Origin: an uncultured Clostridia bacterium
GTDB taxonomy: Bacteria; Bacillota; Clostridia; TANB77; CAG-508
Direction of reading: 5' to 3'
Assembly: GCA_934130285.1 (NCBI GenBank)
Contig: CAKOXT010000002.1
Span: 310,001-374,000 of the forward strand
Length of the DNA: 64,000 nt
Of the stretch, positions 36,903 to 48,600 are shown in pieces (the first letter of the stretch is position 1; each line of letters opens with the position of its first letter). The position numbers and the translations under genes are program-made. Under the pieces are notes generated by a model. It was not told the origin of the DNA. It saw nothing but the letters and a program-made list of their open reading frames with translations, and searched no databases.

Positions 36903-37643
36903 ATGGGTAAGAAGTATGAAATTGAAGGACGGATTTTTGAAGAGGCTGAAGTAGCTAATCAGTTGATGCTTTTTTCAGATGGATGTTCACTTATTCAAGT
37001 AAACTTTGATTTACTCAATGAACCACATTTGAAATACATTGACGGAGCGGTTTACTGGGCAGGTCTGCCGACTTCTGTTAAGAATGAACTTGTGAAGAGG
37101 ATTAAAGAAGAATATCCTGATGGGTTCAAAAAGGAGAAGTCATGTAGAGTAAAAAAGGATTCGTTACTGAGATCTGCTATTTCAATAATTAATGATCATG
37201 AGAAGTTTGAGATTATTGATTGGACTGAGAGTGGCAGATTGAATGTTGAAAATGAGGAGTATACCAAGTTTAATGGTATAGCCAGGGTAGAAGAACATGA
37301 TGAAAGCATTGTAATTTTAGTACAGCAAGATAGGGAAAAAGTTGCTGTATTGAAGAAGTTTTTTCATCATTTTTCGGAGGATGATGCCAATGTATCTTTG
37401 CTAAGTATGGTGAATGCCAGAATGTTAGGCAAAGATGAACTTATTCAGAGGGATGGCTGTTTACCAAAAGAAAGAATTACTTATTTTCAGGAATTTGCCA
37501 TTTTGAATGAATATGAGTTTGCAATGTTTGATCAGAAGAGAAAACTGAAATCTATGCAGGTATATGCTAAAAATCCTGTTGGTTGGGTTGAGTATTGCGA
37601 ATATGGTAAATTCCTGATTTTTCAATCAATTGAGTACAATTAG
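36903..37643 (+). CDS. Unknown solitary protein, 246 aa
   Basis: I do not recognise a family. Soluble, no signal peptide or membrane helix; starts MGKKYEIEGRIFEEAEVANQ and ends with aromatic-rich YCEYGKFLIFQSIEYN. A KKFFHHFSEDDANVS stretch lies in the middle. Expression signals are strong: AAGGAGGT site, consensus promoter, own terminator. Codon use looks less AT-biased (CAG, CTG, GCC, CGG present) than in flanking rdgB, as with the genes at 18307, 28430 and 62840. Acquisition by transfer is the simplest reading; the role is unknown. Confidence 0.78.
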   Translation: MGKKYEIEGRIFEEAEVANQLMLFSDGCSLIQVNFDLLNEPHLKYIDGAVYWAGLPTSVKNELVKRIKEEYPDGFKKEKSCRVKKDSLLRSAISIINDHEKFEIIDWTESGRLNVENEEYTKFNGIARVEEHDESIVILVQQDREKVAVLKKFFHHFSEDDANVSLLSMVNARMLGKDELIQRDGCLPKERITYFQEFAILNEYEFAMFDQKRKLKSMQVYAKNPVGWVEYCEYGKFLIFQSIEYN

Positions 37644-37644
37644 A

Positions 37645-37679
37645 AAAGAGGCAAGCATGTAATATGCTTGCTTTTTTTT
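37645..37679 (+). terminator. Terminator of the solitary gene at 36903
   Basis: GCAAGCAT pairs with ATGCTTGC, extended by AAAAGAG/CTTTTTT-type pairs, then eight Ts. Confidence 0.92.
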
Positions 37680-37892
37680 GTTATTCTAATATGTTTAGTA
37701 TATATAGATAAATATAAGTTTTTAAGTTAGATGTGAGCTTGGTTATACAATTGGTATAATTTAATTTCTATTAAATTGAAAGTCAAATAATTAAAAGACA
37801 TTTTTAAATTATGTTTTGAATAATAATTGTATATCAGGGATATTTAATGTGAAAAAAATGCTGAAAAATGGCTAGAATTAGCGAAAAATGTA
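37680..37892. other. Non-coding gap
   Basis: Together with the next promoter this makes a gene-free stretch of about 325 bases. I see no ORF with a ribosome site, no clear hairpin and no RNA gene here. Confidence 0.5.
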
Positions 37893-37921
37893 TTGACAAA
37901 TATAGGAAAAGATTATAGAAT
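37893..37921 (+). promoter_or_regulatory. Sigma-A promoter of the sortase/surface-protein operon
   Basis: TTGACA (37893-37898), 17-base spacer, TAGAAT (37916-37921). It lies 49 bases before the first start codon of the operon. Confidence 0.83.
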
Positions 37922-37969
37922 AAAAGCGCAAAAAAATATTTCTGAAATTTGTTGATAGGAGGTGAAAAA

Positions 37970-38962
37970 ATGAAGAAAACATTGGGCATTAGACTTGCTT
38001 TTTGTGTAATGTTTTTATTCATTTTATTTTTTTCTAATGAAGTTTTAGCAGCTAATGATGGTTTGACAGTTTTAAATAAAGAAAATAATGAGTACATCAT
38101 TTATTTAGACTCTACATTAGATAAAGAGTATGAATATGCATTTACAAATAGTAATACTGCAAACAAAGATGATTTAGATTACATAAGAGCTGAAAAAGAA
38201 ACTTCGGATGGTAAGTACGTTATACATGTTACTAAAAAAAGATATACTGATTATTTTTCAAATGGAACAGTATATGTATACGTAAGAGATTTAGAAGGAA
38301 ATTATTTAGCTGATGGAATTGAAATTGATCTTAAGGATTGTATTTCATATGATGTAATTGACCTAGTAAATAATGTTACAAAAAGAATTGCTGTAGATAC
38401 TACACAAAAAACTGTTACTCAGAGAACAGAAAATGGTATTGTTTATACTACAACTAGAGGAAGAGTAGATATTACAGATGACAGCGATTCAGAGTATTAT
38501 TATAGCTTAGTAAAATTACCAAATACAGAAGAGTACAACAGATTTATGGATTTAGCTGAAGAGCTTAATAGCTTGAAGGCAAAATCAGAACTATATGAAA
38601 ATATAAGGATGTGTAAAGAATTTTATGATCTATACTACCAATTAATGCCACGAGCAGAAGGTTGGAATTTAGTTTCTGATATGAAAATTGAGCAACCACT
38701 TGATTCTAAAACAGGTGACCAATATATTCTTTGGATTAGAAATGATTCAAAAGAGATTGAGGATGTTCAATTTTTAACATGTTTCCAAAATGAAGATAAA
38801 GAATTTGTTAAAGATAAAAATATAGTTAAAACAACATCAAAATTACCAATTACTTATGATAGTATTGTCCTTTTCGTTATATTAGGAGTTGCAATTGTTT
38901 TATTAATAGTTGCTGTTCTTATAAAGAAAAAGACAAATAAGGAAAAAAACATTAATGAGTAA
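37970..38962 (+). CDS. Cell-surface protein with C-terminal anchor, sortase-operon partner
   Basis: No named family recognised. A signal peptide (1 to about 24, ends VLAAND) precedes an extracytoplasmic region of about 265 residues. It includes a likely helical stretch (DLAEELNSLKAKSELYENIR, then MCKEFYDLYYQLMPR). The C-terminus is SKLPITYDSIVLF, a long hydrophobic helix and KKKTNKEKN. This has the shape of a sortase sorting signal but with LPITY instead of LPXTG. It could also be a plain membrane anchor. It overlaps the sortase gene by 8 bases. The frame to 37949 is longer, but AGGAGGTG supports ATG 37970. Confidence 0.75.
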   Translation: MKKTLGIRLAFCVMFLFILFFSNEVLAANDGLTVLNKENNEYIIYLDSTLDKEYEYAFTNSNTANKDDLDYIRAEKETSDGKYVIHVTKKRYTDYFSNGTVYVYVRDLEGNYLADGIEIDLKDCISYDVIDLVNNVTKRIAVDTTQKTVTQRTENGIVYTTTRGRVDITDDSDSEYYYSLVKLPNTEEYNRFMDLAEELNSLKAKSELYENIRMCKEFYDLYYQLMPRAEGWNLVSDMKIEQPLDSKTGDQYILWIRNDSKEIEDVQFLTCFQNEDKEFVKDKNIVKTTSKLPITYDSIVLFVILGVAIVLLIVAVLIKKKTNKEKNINE

Positions 38963-39560
38963 AAAGAAATTTTTGAATTTTTTGATAATTTTACTTGTTG
39001 TTGTTATTTTAGTGACAATTTTATTGATTGTTATTAAATATGGTAGAAATCAGATAAACGAAAAGCGATTATCAGATGTTGTTGAAGAATTTAATAGTAA
39101 ATATGATAACGAAAATGATAGTGATACACAAATTTCAGAAGACATTAAGATAGATGATTATACGGTAGTGGGTATTATAACTATTCCAAAGATTGATTTG
39201 AAATATCCAATATTGGATAGGACAGATAATAAAGGAATGAAATTATCTATTACTAAATTCTGGGGAAATGAATTAAATGAAATTGGCAATGTCACATTTG
39301 CTGGACATAACAACAGAGATGGGACGATGTTCGGAAAAACAAAATATCTTGAAAAAGGTGACATAATTCAAATTACAGATAAGAAAAATAGGACAGTAGA
39401 TTATGAAGTTTTCGATTATTATATAATTGATCCAAATGACGTTTCATGTGTTGAATCAGTTGATGGTAATACAAAAGAAGTGACATTAATAACGTGTTCA
39501 AATGGAAATAAAAAAAGACTTATAACTAAGGCAAGAGAAGTTGTTAAGAATAATGACTGA
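38955..39560 (+). CDS. Sortase (class D-like)
   Basis: Membrane-anchored cysteine transpeptidase of 201 residues. An N-terminal helix (about 5-26) is followed by the sortase barrel: VVGIITIPKIDLKYPILD, TFAGHNNRDGTMFG (catalytic His), and TLITCSNGNKKRLITKAR (catalytic Cys and Arg). The short size, N-terminal anchor and TC-x-x-x-R spacing fit class D or related sortases rather than class A. It lies between a candidate substrate and the giant repeat protein. The class and recognition motif are inference. Confidence 0.9.
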   Translation: MSKKKFLNFLIILLVVVILVTILLIVIKYGRNQINEKRLSDVVEEFNSKYDNENDSDTQISEDIKIDDYTVVGIITIPKIDLKYPILDRTDNKGMKLSITKFWGNELNEIGNVTFAGHNNRDGTMFGKTKYLEKGDIIQITDKKNRTVDYEVFDYYIIDPNDVSCVESVDGNTKEVTLITCSNGNKKRLITKAREVVKNND

Positions 39561-39611
39561 TTTTGAATATGAGTTTTATTGAATTATTTGAACCTGAGAA
39601 AGGAGGATAAA

Positions 39612-42600
39612 ATGAAAGATCGATTAAAGGCTCTTGATAAAAAAACTATTGCTGCTATTGTAGCTACTTGTATTTTAATTATTATTGCTATTATTGGAGC
39701 TGTTGCTTTCTTAAAAGATGATGGTTCAACTAGTGCAAGTGATGAAATTGCACAAAGAGAATCAGAAAATAGCAAAGTTGTTGATAATGAGAGAAAAGAT
39801 GATAGTCAATCACAGAATGAAACAACTCCAAATGAGAATGTTTCAAATGAAAATACAAATAGTACTGATGTTTCTAATAATACTGAAAATACTACAGTTA
39901 ATGGAACAAGTTCAGAAACGACAGCTAATGTTAATGCTAACGTAACAAGAAATGGAACAACAACAGCTACAACAAATGCTAATGTTCCAAATCAAGAGTA
40001 CGTTACAGAAAGAGTCGAAGAAACAGAAAGACAAATTACAGAAGATTTAATGGTTTCATGGCAAAAATTAGATTTGTCTGGAAAGTTTACAAATATTAAT
40101 ATTGATGAGTCAAATGTTACAGCTAAGAAATTTTCTTCACAAGATAAGAAAACAGTTGTAGCAGGAGATTTGATTACTTATACAATAGAAGTAAAAAATA
40201 TAAGTAAAGAAGCTAAAAAAGGAATTAAAGTTTCAGATGCTGTACCTGTTCAGACAGAACTAGTTGAAATAGCTGAAGATGCTGATGTAAAAGAAATTGA
40301 TGGTGCAAAGAAAATTTATTGGTCAATTGATTTTGCTGAAGGTGAGGAAGCAAAACTTTTAAGCTTTACAGTTAGAGTTTTAGAAGGTGCTACTGGAACT
40401 ATTAGAAATGTGGCTGTTGTAAATGGTGAGAAGACTAATGAAACACATAATACTATCATAGATACAATTAAGACTAGTGAGATTGTAAAATGTGATAGAG
40501 AAGAGTTTGAAGGTACAACAGTTCATGAAAATGATGAAATTAAATATACATTAACAATAAAAAATACTGGTGATATTGCTGAGAAGATTAGTGTTTCAGA
40601 TGCAATAAAGGAAGGTTTGACATTTAAAGAAGGTTCTTTAGAAGTTGATAAGGCTGATGTTCCAGTAAAATTTGAGAATGGTGAGGTTTCATTAGAAGAT
40701 TATGAATTAGCAGCAGATACAACATTGGAAATTTCTTTTGTTGCAACAGTTAATCCATTAGGAGAAAATGCAGATGGTTCTCCAGCTACTTCTGGAAAAA
40801 TTGATGCTAATAAGGTAACTGTAAATTCAAAGGAAACTACTGATAAGACACCAGATGGTGGAGATAAGGATTATAATGTTGTAAAACCTTATGTTGAAAC
40901 AAGTAAGGCAAGTAAGGTTGTTAAGTGTGACGATTATGGAATGATTGATGGTGACGGAATTGACAAGGTTAAGACTGTTCACGAAGGTGACGAGATTGAG
41001 TATACAATTACAGTTTCAAATGAAAAGGGAACTGCTTCAGATCTTGTTTCATTAAGAGATGAGATTCCAGGAGGATTGACATTTGTTGCTGGTTCTTTGA
41101 ATGCTGAAGCCATAAATGCTGATGTTCAAGTAATAGATAATGTTTTAACATTAAATGATTATACAATTGAAGCTGGTGTTGTACTTAACATTACATTTAG
41201 AGTTAGCGTTGATGATTTAGGTGAAACAAAGAATGAAGATGGAACAATAACTAAAAATACTCATGCTGAATTAGAAGCTAATAAGGTTATTGTAAATGGT
41301 GATAAGGAGAATCCAAAAGAGGATCCAGATCCACCTACAGATGTTAAGAAACCAATGATTTCAACTACTAAAGTAGGTGAAGTAATTGAGTGTACTGAAT
41401 ATAATCAAACTGGTAAAGTAAACATAGTTCATGAAAATGACATGATTAAGTATACAATTACAGTTTCAAATAATGGTGCTGAAAAGGGTAAAGTTAATTT
41501 AACTGATACTATTAAATCAGGATTATCTTTTGTAAGTGTTACTGATGACAAAGGTGTTGCTGAACAAGTAACAGATGCTGATGGTAAAGTTATAGGTATA
41601 AAAGTTGAAAACTATGAACTTGCTGCTGGTGATTCATTAGTAATTACATTAGTAGTTAAAGTTGATGGGTTAACTGAAAATGATTTAGTTAAAGTTGAAG
41701 ATAATAAATATGTTTATAAAAAGGTAATTGATGCAAACGTTGCTACTGTTAATGATGAGAATATTCCAGAAGAGGGTGGCGACAAAGAAGTACAAAAACC
41801 TTGTATAGAAACAACTAAGACAAGTGTTGTTTCAGAATGTACTGAACCAGAAGGCTTAAAACAAACTGGAAATGTTTCTACAGTTCATGAAGGAGATACA
41901 ATTTCTTATACGATTACTGTTTCAAATGAAAAGGGCTCTGCTTCAAAGGTAATTAATGTAGAAGATGAGATTCCAGAGGGATTAACACTTGATGAAAGTT
42001 CTGTAAGAGTAAGTAAAACAGTTGATAATATGAATGTAACTGGTAATAAGATTTCAATAAGTGGCTATACATTAGAAGCTGGAGAGAAATTAATAATTAC
42101 TTTCAATGTTACGGTAAATACATTAGGTGAAAATGACTATGTAGAAGACGAAAATGGAAATAAAACATGTACAAAAGTAATTGATGCAAACTATGTTGTA
42201 GTTAATGGTGATAAGGAACATCCAATTCCAGATCCAGATGGACCAAAAGATGTTAAAAAAGCAATTATTGAAACAAGTAAGGTAAGCAAGGTTGTTAAAT
42301 GTGATGATTACTCAATGATTGATGGTGATGGAATTGACAAGGTTAAGACTGTTCACGAGGGTGACGAAATTGAGTATACAATTACAGTTTCAAATGCTAA
42401 GGGTTCAGAAGCTGGAATAATCAATTTAAATGATACTATTCCTGAGGGATTAAGCATTTCTGGTAATGTAAGAGTTAACTTAGCAGATGCACAATCTAAA
42501 ATACAAGTTAGTGGAAAAACTATCACATTAACAGACTATAAATTGCAAGCAGGTGCAACTCTTGTAATTACATTTGATACAGTTGTTGATGATTTAGGAA

Positions 42601-45600
42601 CAACTACAAATGATAAGGGAGAGACAGTAAAAGCTGTTTTAGCAAAACTTACTGCAAATAAGGTAACAGTAAATGGAATTGATAAAGAAGATCCAAATCC
42701 ACCAACAGAGGTTAAAAAACCAAATATTGAAATTTCTAAAAAAAGTACAGTAGCTGATAAAGATTATGTACGTGTTGGAGAAAGTTTTGATTATATAATA
42801 ACTGCAACAAATAACGGAGCTGAAAAAGGAAATGCTGTTATAACAGATAATATACCAGCTGAATTTACAGTTGATATAAGTAATATAAAAGTTGATGATC
42901 AAGATGTTGGTAACAGTGTAAGTGTTAGTGGAAATACAGTTACATGGACTGTAACAGATTTAGCAGCAAAAAGTTCCAAAGTATTAAAAATTAGAGTTAC
43001 AGTTAAAGATATAATTGGTGTTAAAGCTGAAACTACAAATACAGCAACAATTGATAATGGAAATCCACCATCATCAACAGAAGTTAATATTGGAAAACCT
43101 GCTATTGATGTTACTAAGTCATCTCAAGTTGCTACATGTGATGCTTATGGAATGACAGGTTCAAACATTGATGTTGTTCACGAAAATGACGAAATTCAAT
43201 ATACAATAACTGTTGAAAATAATGGTGTTGTTTCTGATAAAATCAATGTTAGAGATGAATTAAAAGATAAAGTAGAGTTTGTTGAAGGATCTTTAATAGC
43301 TAAGGTTGGAAATCAAGATGTTACAGGTATTGTGGTTGAAAATGGAGTAATTTCATTAGATGATTACGAATTAGCAGCTGGAAGTAAACTTGTTATTACA
43401 TTTAAAGTAAGAGTTAAAGCTCTTGGAGTAGATGATAATGGTAATAAGATTACAAAAGCTACATTTGAAGCAAATACAGTAAATGTAAATGGTGAACCAA
43501 CTGAAGATCCAGACGGACCAGGTGAGATTAAGAAACCTGATTTGAATGTTACAAAAACAAGTTCAATTGAAGCAGGTAAATATGCTGAGATTGGAAAACA
43601 ATTCTCATATTATATTGTAGTTGATAACAATGGAGATGAGAAAGGTTCTGCAGTTGTAGAGGACAATGTACCAAGCAATTTAAGAATAGATAGTTATGGT
43701 GATGCATTAGCTGGAGATACAATTAGTGTAGAAGAAAATAAAGTTACATGGAATGTAACAAATTTACCAGCTAGATCTTCAAGAATAATTGAAATTAAAG
43801 TTACACCAATATCAATTAATGGAAATGAAGAAACTATTACAAATAAGGCTGAAATAAAAGATGGACCAGAGTCATCAACAGATGTAACTATTGCTAAACC
43901 AATCATTTCAACAACTAAAGCAAGTAGGGTTGTTAAATGTGATGATTATGCAATGGTAGATGGTGATGGCATAAGCAAGGTTAAAACAGTTCACGCAGGT
44001 GATGAAATTGAATATACAATTACAGTAACTAACTCAGGTAAAGTTGCTGGAGATGTATCTTTAGAGGATGCTTTGAAAACAGGTGTAACATATGTTGCAA
44101 GTTCAGTAAAAGCAGAATTAGTTACTGTTGCGAGTGATAATTCTGAAGTGAAAACTACATTAAGAAATGTCGCAAAATATGATACTTTAACTAATAAAGT
44201 AAGTGTTACTGATTATTCATTAGTAGCAGGTGGTAAACTAGTTGTTACATTTAAGGTAAGTGTTAATGAATTAACTGGTACAAAGACTGATGGTACGCCA
44301 ATAACAGAAGCGGATTTCGTAAAGAATGAAGTCATTGTAAATGGTGAATCAATTGAAGATCCAGATGGACCAGAGAAAGTTAAGAAACCTTATATTACAG
44401 CTACAAAAACAACACCAGCAGCTGATGTAGATTATATTAGAGAAAATGAAAGTGTTGTTTATACAATAACTGTAACTAATAATGGTAATGAAAAAGGTAA
44501 TGCGGTTGTAACTGATACTTTAGATAGTAGATTAAATTACAAAACATCTGAGTTAGTAAATAAATATGAAAAAGATAATATTTCTTATGATTCAGTTACA
44601 AGAACAGTTACATGGAATGTTTTTGATTTAGAAGTAGGTGAGTCAAGAACAGCAACTATAACAGTATGGGTAGGAAGTTTCAACAAAGTAAGTGAGACAA
44701 TACCTAATAAAGTATTAGTTGATAATGAACCAACTGATGAGGTAGAAATTATAGTTGGAAAACCAATGATTTCTACACAAAAAACAAGTAGAATTACTGA
44801 TTGTACAAAGAATCCAGAAATTTTAGATGGAACAACGGTACATGAAGGAGATGAAATTGAATATACAATTACAATTTCTAATGATGGTACGGTATCAAAG
44901 ATTATAAATGTTGAAGACCAAATTAAAGATGGCTTAACTTATGTTGAGAATACTTTAACTGCAAGTCTTGAAAATACAGGTGCTGTTATAGCTAATGGAA
45001 AATTAGTAATTTCTAACTATGAATTAGCTGGAGATACTAAATTAACAATTACATTCAAAGTAAGTGTTGATGAATTAGATGAATCAGATTATTTAGTTGA
45101 TAAAGCTGGTAATAAGATTTATAAAAAAGTAATTGATAGAAATGCTGTTGTTGTTGATGGTAAAACTACAACAGATGATAAAGATTATGAAGTAATTAAG
45201 CCAATGATTAATACTACAAAGGATGTTTCTAAAGCATTAGTAAGTGTTGGAGAAGAATTCTTCTATGTATTAAAAGTTGAAAATAAAGGAACTGATTCTG
45301 GTAGTGTTATAGTAACAGATGAGATTCCAGAAGGTTTAACTTATAAAAGATATAATATAGTTATTCCAATGAATTGCGCAGATGTGGTTTCAGAGAATAA
45401 TGGAGTATTAACATGGAACGTTAATTCAATTGCACCAAAAGAAACAAGAGAAATGAGAGTTTATGTAACAGCTAATGAGTTAGCTAAAGATGGTGCTGAT
45501 AGAATAACTATTACTAATACTGTAAAACAAGATGGAGAGCCAACTGATCATAAAGATGTTGATGTGGCTAGACCAGTAATTTCAACAACTAAGGCAAGTA

Positions 45601-48600
45601 AAATTACAAATTGTACTCAAATGCCAAAAGTATTAACAGGTTCAACTGTTCATGAAGGTGATGAGATTGAATATACAATTACAATTGAAAATAAAGGTGA
45701 TGTAGCAGGTAATATAACTGTTGAAGACCCTATCCCATCAGGTATGACATATAAAACAGGTTCTTTAAATGGTGTAGCAGGGGCATTTGTTGATAATAAT
45801 GTTGTTAAATTAAACAGTTATTCATTAGAAGCACATGCGAAATTAACAATTACATTTAAGGTTACAATTGATGATCTTGGAAAAGACAGCAATGGAAACA
45901 ATGCTACGAGTGCTAAATTAAATGCTAATACTGTTAAAGTAAATAATGTTCCAACAACTGATCCAAATCCACCAACAGATGTTAAGAAAGCTGATATAGT
46001 AATTGCCAAAACAAGTACTGTAACTGAAAGTCATGTAAATGTTGATGGTGAGTTTGAATATGTTATAACTGCTACAAATAGAGGAGAAGAAGTAGGTAGT
46101 GCTGTTGTTACAGATATCATACCTAGTGATTTTAAATATATGGGATATACTCAAATAGATGGCGATGTAGTTAATGTTAATGATCCAGAAATAAAATGGA
46201 ATATTAATAACTTAGCTGCTGGTGCATCTCGTGAGTTAAGAATTAAAGTTATTGCTAAAGATATTGATAATGTTGAGAAAAAGGTTCCTAATACAGCAAC
46301 AATTGATAATGGAAATCCACCATCATCAACAGATGTAACTATTGGTAAAGCTAAGATTTCAACAGCTAAAGTAAGTAAAGTTGTTAAATGTGATGATTAT
46401 GGAATGATAGATAGTGAAGGTGTTGATAAAATTACAACAGTTCACGAGGGTGATGAGATTGAATATACAATTACAATTTCTAATGATGGAAAGGTTGCTG
46501 GAATTGTAAATATGAATGATACATTACCAGCAGGAATGACATTTAAAGATGGTTCATTAAGCACAAGTATAACAGGTGCAAATGTAATAGTTGCAAATGA
46601 TAAGAAATCAATTTCATTGACTGATTACTCATTAGCAGCAGATACACCATTAACAATTACATTTAGAGTAACTATAGATAATTTAGGAACAACAATAGTA
46701 GATGGAAAAGAAGTTCCAGCAGAATCAGCAAAACTTACTGCAAATAAAGTAACGGTAAATGGAGTTGATAGAGAAGATCCAGAGCCACCTACAGATGTTA
46801 AGAAACCTATTATCAATACTACAAAGACTAGTGTAATTTCTGAATGTGCTAAAGGTCAAACAACAGGAACAACAGTACATGAGGGAGACAAAATTAAATA
46901 TACAATTACAGTTTCAAATAGTGGAACTGAGTATAAAAATATTGATGTATCTGATACATTAGAATCAGGAATATCATTAATTGAAAATACAATAACTGTT
47001 AAAGATAATGGAAATGCTACTCAAGGTATTGCTGTAAGCGAAGATAAGAGAACAATTTCATTAAACGATTACAGATTGGAAGCAGGACATACAGTAACGA
47101 TTGAATTTGAAGTTTCAGTAGATACTTTAAGTGAAAATGTTACAAAAGCTAGAATTGAGGCTAACAAAGTTATAGTAAATAACGAGACTACAACTGATGA
47201 AAAAACATATGAGATTGTAAAACCAAATATTAATGTTACAAAACAAGTATTAAATACAGAAGGTGATGATATCAATGGAAAGACAGTAGATGTTCGTTCA
47301 ACATTAAAATATGTACTTGTTGGAACTAATACAGGTGATGAAGATTCAAAAGTAACTATTACAGATGATATAGACATTAGTAAATTAACTGATGTAATTG
47401 TTACAGGTGCAATTAGATCTAATGAAACAGATACGCCAATAGCTGTTACTTATGAAAATGGAAAAGTTTCATGGTCTGGATTATTGAAGAAGAATGGTGA
47501 AAATCAAGTAATTATCACAATTGAAGCTAAGACGAGAATCTTAAATGAATCTGAGTTATCTTATGTAGTTGAAAATACTGCTAAGTATATTCCAGAAGGT
47601 TCTTCAGAAAAGACTACAAATAAAGTAACAAATAATGTTGAGATTATGATTGAATCAGAGAAGACAGCTGAGGTTATAAATGCTGAAGGAGATGGAAAAG
47701 CAGAATATGGTGATATTATAGAATATACTATTACTGCTGAAAATAAATCAGATAGTGATGGAAAAGTAAATATTACTGATCCATTACCAAAAGGTGTTGA
47801 ATATAGTGAAACACTTGAAGGAAAAGCTAATCCAATAATTATTAAAGTAAATGGAATAATTGTTGGAAATGGAAGTTATGATGCTGAAACTAGAACAATA
47901 TCATATAATGGAAATTTAGCTGCAAATGCAAAACTAATATTAACATTTAAAGTTAAAGTTACTTCAACTAATATTGATGAAGATATTGTAAATACTGCAA
48001 CAATTAATGGTATTGAGAAATCAGCTACTGTTGATGTTGTTAAGAAAATTAGTGTTTCGGCTACAGCTCAAGTTACAAAATCTATGGATTTAGTTTTAGT
48101 ACTTGATGTTTCAAAAAGTATGACAGATAATAATATTGGAAGATTAGATGCACTTAAAGTAGCTGCAAAAGCATTAGTAAACAAGGTATTCCCAGATGGA
48201 GTTGAAACAGATTCTACTGTAACAATTATTGCATATAGTAAAGATGCAGAAACTTCACCAACATACACATATAAAGCTAAGGCTAGTGCGATTTCAAGAA
48301 TAAATAACTTGAGATCAATTGAAGGTACAGATATTAATGATGGTTTAGTAGCAGCTGATAATCTACTTACTGGAGGTACATTAACAAATGATAAGAAAGT
48401 TGTTATATTCTTATCAGATGGTGCACCATCAACGCCACAAGATTATACTGGACTTATTCGTAAGGGGTCAACAAATGCCCAAAAATATCCAACATATCAA
48501 AATAATAGTGTAGAAAATATTATAGCATCAGCTACAAATGTTAAAGCACATGCTGATATGGTATATTCAATAGGCTTAGGAACTGAAAAGGGATTGACAA

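Noticed and set aside
40150..48050. Regular repeats resembling a CRISPR or satellite array
   Set aside because: They lie in one uninterrupted reading frame, have unit length about 415 bases and encode DUF11-like domains.
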